Under the pieces are notes generated by a model, which searched no databases, was not told the DNA's origin, and worked only from the letters and a program-made list of their open reading frames with translations. Below are positions 55,715 to 64,000 of a DNA stretch of 64,000 nucleotides, piece after piece. The first letter of the stretch is position 1; each line of letters opens with the position of its first letter. This stretch comes from Hordeum vulgare subsp. vulgare (lineage: Eukaryota > Streptophyta > Magnoliopsida > Poales > Poaceae): contig NC_058524.1 in NCBI RefSeq assembly GCF_904849725.1, forward strand, positions 25,885,001-25,949,000, in the 5' to 3' direction. Position numbers and translations under genes: made by a program.

Positions 55715-56237
55715 GAGAAGGTTAATTTTGATGCTAAAGAACGTGGTGATTTGATATTAGAGGTGCATGAGTTAACTAAGGAAAACATTGAGCGCATGAA
55801 TGCTAAATATAAACTTGCTGGAGATAAGGGTAGAAAACATATTGTCTTTGCACCTGGAGATCTTGTTTGGTTGCATTTGTGTAAGGATAGGTTTCCTGAT
55901 TTGCGCAAGTAAAATCTAATGCCGCATGCTGATGGTCCTTTCAAATTGTTAGAGAAAATAAATGATAATGCATATAGACTTGAGCTGCTTGCAGATTTTG
56001 GGGTTAGTCCCACTTTTAACATTGCAAATTTGAAGCCATATTTGGGTGAGGAATATGAGCTTCCGTCGAGGACGACTTCAGTTCAAGAAGGGGAGGATTA
56101 TGAGGACATCAAAAACCATTATTACATCCACAACCCCAGTTGCTATACATACTGGACCAGTTACTAGAGCTCGTGCACGCCATTTAAATTACGAGGTACT
56201 TTTGTTTCTTGGGAATACTTCTAATGTTCATGAACAC
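55715..56237 (+). pseudogene. pol: Element D integrase C-terminal region, cut by H
   Basis: Same frame: DLVWLHLCKDRFPDLRK, a stop at 55910-55912, then GPFKLLEKINDNAYRLELL and FNIANLKPYLGEEYELPSRT. A TAG at 56165-56167 precedes AR-AR-H. The copy of the same segment at 27891-28200 shows what should follow. H begins at 56238, and the rest of D lies beyond the window. Confidence 0.88.
56233..56237. repeat. Left flank of H (AACAC), presumed target duplication
   Basis: The right copy would lie outside the window. Confidence 0.5.
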
Positions 56238-58044
56238 TGTTGGAAATGTGCCCTAGAGGCAATAAAAAATTAGTTATTATTATATTTCTTAGTTCATGAT
56301 AATCGTTTATTATCCATGCTATAATTGTATTGATTGGAAACACAATACTTGTATGGATACATAGACAAAACACTATCCCTAGTAAGCCTCTAGTCGACTA
56401 GCTCGTTGATCAAAGATGGTCAAGGTTTCCTGGCCATAGGCAAGTGTTGTCACTTGATAACGGGATCACATCATTAGGAGAATCATGTGATGGACTAGAC
56501 CCAAACTAATAGACGTAGCATGTTGATCGTGTCATTTTGTTGCTACTGTTTTCTGCGTGTCAAGTATTTGTTCCTATGACCATGAGATCATATAACTCAT
56601 GGGCACCGGAGGAATGCTTTGTGTGTATCAAACGTCGCAACGTAACTGGGTGACTATAAAGATGCTCTACAGGTATTTCCAAAGGTGTTCGTTGAGTTAG
56701 TATGGATCGAGACTGGGATTTGTCACTCCGTGTGACGGAGAGGTATCTCGGGGCCCACTCGGTAATACAACATCACACACAAGCCTTGCAAGCAATGTGA
56801 CTTAGTGTAAGTTGCGGGATCTTGTATTACGGAACGAGTAAAGAGACTTGCCGGTAAACGAGATTGAAATAGGTATGCGGATACTGACGATCAAATCTCG
56901 GGCAAGTAACATACCGAAGGACAAAGGGAATGACATACAGGATTATATGAATCCTTGGCACTGAGGTTCAAACGATAAGATCTTCGTAGAATATGTAGGA
57001 TCCAATATGGGCATCCAGGTCCAGCTATTGGATATTGACCGAGGAGTCACTCGGGTCATGTCTACATAGTTCTCGAACCCGCAGGGTCTGCACACTTAAG
57101 GTTCGACGTTGTTTTATGCGTATTTGAGTTATATGGTTGGTTACCGAATGTTGTTCAGAGTCCCGTATGGGATCACGGACGTCACGAGGGTTTCCGGAAT
57201 GGTCCGGAGACGAAGATTGATACATAGGATGACCTCATTTGGTTACAGGAAAGTTTTCGGGCATTACCGGAAAAGTTTCGGGCTGATCGGCAGTGTACCG
57301 GGAGTGCCGGGAGGGGTGACGGGGACCAACGAGAGGGGTGTCACGCCCCAAGGGGTCTCATGGGCTATGGGAAGAGATAAACCAGCCCCTAGTGGGCTGG
57401 AATAAGTTCCCACTAAGGCCCATAAGCTTTGAGAAGGGAAAAACACAAGGTGAGAGTTTCCAAGTGGGAAGGTGGAATCCTACTCCAAGTAGGATTGAAG
57501 TAGGACTCCTCCACCTCAAATTTCGGCCAAACCTTGAGGGTTTGAGGCTGCCTCCTCCCCTCCCTCCCTCCTATATATACCGAGGTATTAGGGCTGATTT
57601 GAGACAACTTTTGCCACGGCAGCCCGAGCACATACCTCCACGGTTTTACCTCTAGATCGTGTTTCTGCGGAGCTCGGGCGGAGCCCTGCTGAGATTAGAT
57701 CACCACCAACCTCCGGAGCGCCGTCAAGCTGCCGGAGAACTCATCTACCTCTCCGTCTCTCTTCTGGATCAAGAAGGCCGAGATCATCGTCGAGCTGTAC
57801 GTGTGCTGAACGCGGAGGTGCCGTCCGTTCGGCACTAGATCGTGGGACTGATCGCGGGACGGTTCGCGGGGCGGATCGAGGGACGTGAGGACGTTCCACT
57901 ACATCAACCGCGTTTCTTAACGCTTCTGCTGTGCGATCTACAAGGGTACATAGATCGGAAATCCCCTCTCGTAGATGGACATCACCATGATAGGTCTTCG
58001 TGCGCGTAGGAAATTTCTTCTTTCCCATGCGACGTTCCCCAACA
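56238..58044 (+). repeat. H 5' LTR
   Basis: 1807 bp; TATA-like CTATATATAC at 57571-57580; four 12-bp minisatellite units at 57839-57886. The minus-strand frame 57741-58190 corresponds to that at 7662-8120. Confidence 0.93.
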
Positions 58045-58045
58045 G

Positions 58046-58060
58046 TGGCATCATGAGCTA
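58046..58060 (+). other. H primer-binding site
   Basis: TGGCATCATGAGCTA, same as A1 and A2. Confidence 0.7.
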
Positions 58061-59319
58061 GGTTCATGCGTAGATGTCTTCTCGAGTAGATCACAAAAGT
58101 TTTTGTGGGCGGTGATGTGCGTTTTGCTGCCCTCCTTAGTCTTTTCTTGATTCCGCGGTATTGTTGGATTGAAGCGGCTTGGACCGACATTACTCGTACG
58201 CTTACGAGAGACTGGTTTCATCGCTACGAGTAACCCCGTTGCTCAAAGATGACTGGCAAGTCTCGGTTTCTCCAACTTTAGTTGAATCGGATTTGACCGA
58301 GGAGGTCCTTGGATGAGGTTAAATAGCAACTCATATATCTCCGTTGTGGTGTTTGCGTAAGTAAGATGCGATCCTACTAGATACCCATGGTCACCACGTA
58401 AAACATGCAACAACAAAATTAGAGGACGTCTAACTTGTTTTTGCAGGGTATGCTTGGGATGTGATATGGCCAACGATGTGATGTGATATATTGGATGTAT
58501 GAGATGATCATGTTGTAATAGTTAATATTGACTTGCACGTCGATGGTACGGCAACCGGCAGGAGCCATAGGGTTGTCTTTAAACTAACGTTTGTGCTTGC
58601 AGATGCGTTTACTATTTTGCTAGGACGTAGCTTTAGTAGAAATAGCATGAGTAGCACGACAACCCCGATGGCGACACGTTGATGTATATCATGATGATGG
58701 AGATCATGGTGTGACACCGGTGACAAGAAGATCGTGCCGGTGCTTTGGTGATGGAGATCAAGGAGCACGTGATGATGGCCATATCATGTCACTTATGAAT
58801 TGCATGTGATGTTAATCCTTTTATGCACCTTATTTTGCTTAGAACGACGGTAGCATTATGAGGTGATCTCTCACTAAAATTTCAAGACAAAATTGTGTTC
58901 TCCCCGACTGTGCACCGTTGCTACAGTTCGTCGTTTCGAGACACCACGTGATGATCGGGTGTGATAGACTCAACGTTCACATACAACGGGTGCAAAACAG
59001 TTGCACACGCGGAACACTCGGGTTAAGCTTGACGAGCCTAGAATGTGCAGACATGGCCTCGGAACACATGAGACCGAAAGGTCGAGCATGAATCGTATAG
59101 TTGATATGATTAGCATAGAGATGCTTACCACTGAAACTATTCTCGACTCACGTGATGATCGGACTTGAGATAGTGGATTTGGATCATGTACCACTCAAAT
59201 GACTAGAGAGATGTACTTTTTGAGTGGGAGTTCTTAAGTAATATGATTAATTGAACTAATTGTCATGAACATAGTCTAATGGTCTTTGCGAATTACGATG
59301 TAGCTTGCGCTATAGCTCT
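58061..59319 (+). other. H untranslated leader
   Basis: Close to the A1 leader along most of its length, in contrast to the coding region that follows; no sense frame. Confidence 0.7.
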
Positions 59320-62300
59320 ACTGTTTTTAGATGTTCCTAGAGAAAATTTAGTTGAAAGTTGATAGTAGCAAACTTTGCAGACTCAGTCTGTAAAACCGAG
59401 GATTGTCCTCGTTGCTACACAGAAGGCTTATGTCCTTAATGCACCACTCGGTGTGCTGCACCTTGAGCGTCGTCTGTGGATGCTGTGAACATCCGACATA
59501 CACGTTTCTGATGACTACACGATAGTTCAGTACAAAGTACTTAATGGCTTAGAAGCAAGGCGCGGAAAACGTTTTAAAACGTCACGGAACATAAGTGATG
59601 TTCTAAAGAGATGAAGTTGTGATTTCATGCTTGTGCCCTTGTTAAGAGGTACGAGACCTCCAACAAGATTCTTTGTCCACAAAGTAAAGGAGAAAAGCTC
59701 AATCGTTGAACGTGTGCTCAGATTGTCTGAGTACGACAATCACTTGAATCAAGTGGGAGTTAATCTTCCAGATGAGATAGTGATGGTTCTCCAAAGTCAC
59801 TGCCACCAAGCTTTGAGAGCTTCGTGATGAACTATAACATATCAAGGATAGATACAATGATCCTTGAGCGATTCGCGATGTTTGACACTGCGAAAGTAGA
59901 AATCAAGAAGGAGCATCAATAGTTGATGGTTTGTAAAACCACTAAGTTTCAAGAAAGGCAAGGGCTAGAAGGGATACTTCGTGAAACGGCAAAACAGTTG
60001 CTGCACTAATGAAGAGACCCAAGATTAAACCCAAACCCGAGACTAAGTGCTTCTGTAATGAGGGGAACAGTCACTGAGGCGGAGCAACTCTAGATACTTG
60101 GTAGATAGAAGGCCGGCAAAAGTCAAAAGAAGTATATTTGATATACATGATGTTGATGTGTACTTTACTAGTACTCCTAGTAGCATGAGGGTATTGGATA
60201 CCGGTTCGGTTGCTAATTGATTAGTAACACGAAATGAAAGCTACGGCATAAATGGAGACTAGCTAAAGGCGAGGTAACGATACGTGTTGGAAGTGTTTCC
60301 AAGGTTGATATGATCAAACGTCACACGCTCCCTCTACCATCGGGATTGGTGTTAAACCTAATTAATCGTTATTTGGTGCTTGCGTTAAGCATGAACATGA
60401 TTGTATCGTGTTTATTGCAATACGATTATTCATTCAAAGAGAATAATGGTTACTCTATTTGCTTGAATAATCACCTTCAATGGTTTATTGAATCTCGATC
60501 GTAGTGTTACACATGTTCATAATATTGGTGCCAAAAGATACGAGCTAATGATGATAGTACCACTTACTTGTGGCACTGCCGCTTGAGTCATGTTAGTATA
60601 AATTGCATGAAGAGGCTCCATGTTGATGGATCTTTGTACTCACCTGATTTCGAATCACTAGTGACATGCAAATCATACCACATGATCAAGGCCTTGTTTT
60701 CATTGAGATGAAACAAGACAACAACTTGTTGGAAGTGATACATTTTGATGTATGCAGTCCAATGGGTGCTGAGGCACGCAGTGGATATCATTATGTTCTT
60801 ACTTCACTGACGACTTGAGTAGATACAGGAGTATTTGCTTAATGAATCACAAAGTCTGAAATATTGAAATGTTCAATTCCGTTTCAGAGTGAAGTTTGTC
60901 GTAACAAGAGGATAAACTGTCTACGATATGATCATAGAAATGAATATCTGAGTTACGAGTTTTGGTACGCAGTTAAGACAATGTGGAAATTGTTTCGCAG
61001 TTCATGCCACCTAGAACATCATAGGGTAATGATGTGTCTGAACATCATAGCCACACACTATTTGTTATGGTGCATGCTATGATGTCTCTTATCGAATTAC
61101 CACTATCGTTTATGGGTTATGCATTAGAGACAACCGCATTCACTTTAAGTAGGGCACCGCGTATTTCCGTTGAGATGACAAAGTATAGACTGAGGTTTAG
61201 AGAAATCTAAACTGTCGTTTCTTGAAAGTTTGGGGCTTTGACACTTATGTGAAAAAATTTCAGTCTGATAAGCTCGAACCCAAAGCGGATAAATGCATCT
61301 TCATAGGATATCCAAAACAGTTGGGTAAATCTCCTATCTCAGATCCAAAAGCAAAGTGTTTGTTTCTAGAAATGGGTCCTTTCTTGAGGAAAGGTTTCTC
61401 TCGAAAGAATTGAGTGGGAGAGTGGTAGAACTTGATGAGGTTATTGAACCATCACATCAACCAGTGTGTAGCAGGGCGCAAGAAGTTGTTCCTGTGGTGC
61501 CTACACCAATTGAAGTGAAAGATGATGATGGTGATCATCGAGCATCAGATCAAGTTACCACAAACCTCGTAGATTGACAAGGTCACGTACTACTGCAGAG
61601 TGGTACGGTAACCCTGTCTTGGAGGTCATGTTGTTGAGCAACAGTGAACCTACGACTTATGGAGAAAGCAATGGTGGGCCCGGATTCCGACAAATGGCTG
61701 GAGGCCATGAAATCCGAGAGAGGATCCATGTATGTAAACGAAGTGTAGACTTTGGAAGAACTACTTAATGGTCATAGGACTATTGAGTAAAGATGGATCT
61801 TTAAAGGAAGATAGACGATGATGGTGATAAGTCACTATTAAGAAAAGCTCGACTTGTCGCAAAGATGTTTTCGACAAGATCAAACAGTTGACTATGATGA
61901 GACTTTCTCACTCGTAGCGATGCTAAAAGTCTGTTAGAATTATGTTAGTAGTTGCTGCATTATTTATGAAATATTGCACATAGGATGTCGAAACATTGTT
62001 TCCTCGACGGTTTCCTTGAGCAAACATTGTATGTGATACAACCAGAAGGTTTTGTCGATCCTAAAGATACTAGCAAGTATGCAAGTTCCAGTGATCCTTC
62101 AATGGACTGGTGCAAGCATCTCGGAGTTGGAATATACACTTTGATGAGATGATCAAAGATTTTGGGTTTGTACAAGGTTTATGAGAAACTTGTATTTCCA
62201 AAGAAGTGAGTGGGAGCACTATAGAATTTCTAATAAGTATATGTGGTTGACATATTGTGGATCAGAAGTAATGTAGAATTTCTGTAAAGCATATAAGGTT

Positions 62301-62960
62301 GTTTGAAAGGAGTTTTCAAAGGAATACCTGGATTGCGCTACTTGAATGTTGAGCATCAAAGATCTATGGAGATAGATCAAAAGCGCTTGATGGAAGTTTC
62401 AATAAGATGCATGCCTTGACAAGTTTTTGAAGGAGTTCAAAATAGATCAGCAAAGAAGGAGTTCTTGGTTGCGTTGTAAGGTGTGGATTTGAGTAAGACT
62501 CAAAACCCGACCACGGCAGAATAAAAAGAATAGACGAAGGTCGTCTTCTATGCCTTAGCCGTAGAATCTAAAGTATGCCATGTTGTGTACCGCACCTGAT
62601 GTGTGCCTTGACTCAAAGTCTGTTGAGAGGTACAGAGAGTGATCCATGATTGAATCACTAGTAGCGGTCAAAATTTATCCTTAGTAACTAATGGACTAAG
62701 GAATTTTTCTCGACTATGGAGGTGTTTAAAGAGTTCGTCGTAAAGGGTTACGTCGATGCAAGCTTTGACACTAATCCAAATAACTATGAGTAGTGAAACG
62801 GATTCGTATAGTAGAGTAGATATTTGGAGCATTTCCGAATAGCACGTAGTAGCAGCATCTATAAGATGACATAAAGATTTGTAAAGAACGCACAGATCTG
62901 AAAGTTTCAGAACCGTTGACTAAAACCCCTCTCACGAGCAAGACGTGACCAGACCCCATA
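59320..62960 (+). pseudogene. gag-pol: H gag-pol, heavily degraded
   Basis: Homology to A1/A2/G runs in order but is broken by many stops and shifts. Gag remnant 59330-60090 (no initiator ATG; the zinc-knuckle region near 60050 is damaged). Protease 60180-60220 (VLDTGSVAN). Integrase 60560-61350 (LWHCRLSHVSIN; later DTYVKKFQSDKLEPKADKCIFIGYPK at 61240-61320). Linker and reverse transcriptase 61400-62300 (TRSRTTAEWYGNPVLEVMLL; the catalytic box is changed near 62240). RNase H 62720-62960 (YVDASFDT, KTPLTSK-like end). The longest clean stretch is only about 70 codons. No product is possible. Confidence 0.88.
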
Positions 62961-63025
62961 ACTATATGGGTGTTGGATTCGTTGGAATCACATGGTGATG
63001 TGAACTAGATTACTGACTCTAGTGC

Positions 63026-63036
63026 AAGTGGGAGAC
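63026..63036 (+). other. H polypurine tract
   Basis: AAGTGGGAGAC adjoining the 3' LTR; intact although the coding region is ruined. Confidence 0.8.
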
Positions 63037-64000
63037 TGTTGGAAATATGCCCTAGAGGCAATAATAAATTAGTTATTATTATATTTCTTAGTTCATGATA
63101 ATTGTTTATTATCCATGCTATAATTGTATTGATTGGAAACACAATACTTGTGTGGATACATAGACAAAACACTATCCCTAGTAAGCCTCTAGTTGACTAG
63201 CTCGTTGATCAAAGATGGTCAAGGTTTCCTGGCCATAGGCAAGTGTTGTCACTTGATAACGGGATCACATCATTAGGAGAATCATGTGATGGACTAGACC
63301 CAAACTAATAGACGTAGCATGTTGATCGTGTCATTTTGTTGCTACTGTATTCTGCGTGTCAAGTATTTGTTCCTATGACCATGAGATCATATAACTCATG
63401 GGCACCGGAGGAATGCTTTGTGTGCATCAAACGTCGCAACGTAACTGGGTGACTATAAAGATGCTCTACAGGTATTTCCAAAGGTGTTCGTTGAGTTAGT
63501 ATGGATCGAGACTGGGATTTGTCACTCCGTGTGACGGAGAGGTATCTCGGGGCCCACTCGGTAATACAACATCACACACAAGCCTTGCAAGCAATGTGAC
63601 TTAGTGTAATTTGTGGGATCTTGTATTACGGAACGAGTAAAGAGACTTGCCGGTAAACGAGATTGAAATAGGTATGCGGATACTGACGATCAAATCTCGG
63701 GCAAGTAACATACCGAAGGACAAAGGGAATGACATACAGGATTATATGAATCCTTGGCACTGAGGTTCAAACGATAAGATCTTCGTAGAATATGTAGGAT
63801 CCAATATGGGCATCCAGGTCCCACTATTGGATATTGACCGAGGAGTCACTCGGGTCATGTCTACATAGTTCTCGAACCCGCAGGGTCTGCACACTTAAGG
63901 TTCGACGTTGTTTTATGCGTATTTGAGTTATATGGTTGGTTACCGAATGTTGTTCGGAATCCCGGATGGGATCACGGACGTCTCGAGGGTTTCCGGAATG
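63037..64000 (+). repeat. H 3' LTR, cut by window end
   Basis: First 964 bp. By eye about 15 substitutions and no indel separate it from the 5' LTR. Confidence 0.93.

Larger units (their letters stand above)
56238..64000 (+). mobile_element. Element H: Angela/BARE1-type Copia with decayed coding region
   Basis: 5' LTR 56238-58044, primer site 58046-58060, leader to about 59320, ruined gag-pol about 59320-62960, purine tract 63026-63036, 3' LTR from 63037 to beyond the window. Both LTRs share features that separate them from A1/A2 (TATTTCTTAGTTCATGAT near the start), so they belong to one element. Confidence 0.92.

Overview
The window is plant nuclear DNA of the grass tribe Triticeae (wheat, barley, rye, Aegilops). 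It contains several copies of the Angela/WIS/BARE1-type Copia retrotransposon (LTRs of about 1.8 kb starting TGTTGGAA.TATGCCCTAGAGGC), which are typical of these genomes. Gypsy elements with Triticeae-type LTRs (TGATACGTCTCCAACG..., TGATGGGGTCATAG...) and a Sabrina-like Gypsy pol are also present. I found no host gene, tRNA, rRNA or CRISPR array. Essentially every base belongs to a transposable element, and the layout is a stack of insertions inside insertions.

Left cluster (1-26.8 kb), oldest to youngest. Element Z is a reverse-oriented Gypsy-type element without visible coding (LTR 1-862, internal 863-3217, continuing at 26255 to about 26770). Element B, forward (LTRs 3218-4720 and 24746-26254), sits inside Z with a nearly perfect target duplication, ATTAC/ATCAC. 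Element C is a reverse partial LTR with its primer-binding site (about 4840-6151) lying in the 5' part of B. Copia element A1, forward (6152-23492), abuts C and has lost the end of its 3' LTR in a deletion. Copia element A2, reverse (12274-21166), is inserted in the reverse-transcriptase region of A1 with a perfect TTTGG duplication.

Middle (26.7-28.2 kb). This part holds a 28-bp tandem repeat, a minus-strand remnant of a plant Transposase_24/CACTA-type protein, and the 3' end of a Gypsy pol frame that runs into an LTR.

Right cluster (28.2-64 kb). Gypsy element D, forward and Sabrina-like, has a provisional LTR, leader and gag at 28205-31435 and pol at 52710-56237. It is split by Gypsy element E (31440-52704, TSD GACAC). 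E has a decayed gag-pol, a 17-unit 70-bp tandem array in which each unit contains two palindromes, and, on the opposite strand, a six-exon gene with phase-consistent splice sites. The 3' LTR of E is itself split by Copia element G, reverse (43728-52534, TSD AAAAC). The end of D is cut by Copia element H, forward (56238 to beyond the window). H has a wrecked coding region but nearly identical LTRs, which suggests a copy mobilised in trans.

The genes do not form a host pathway. Gag, protease, integrase, reverse transcriptase and RNase H of each element would have made its own particle and cDNA. All copies now carry stops, frameshifts or insertions. The most interesting parts are the antisense intron-bearing gene of E, the hairpin array between its convergent reading frames, and the H element.
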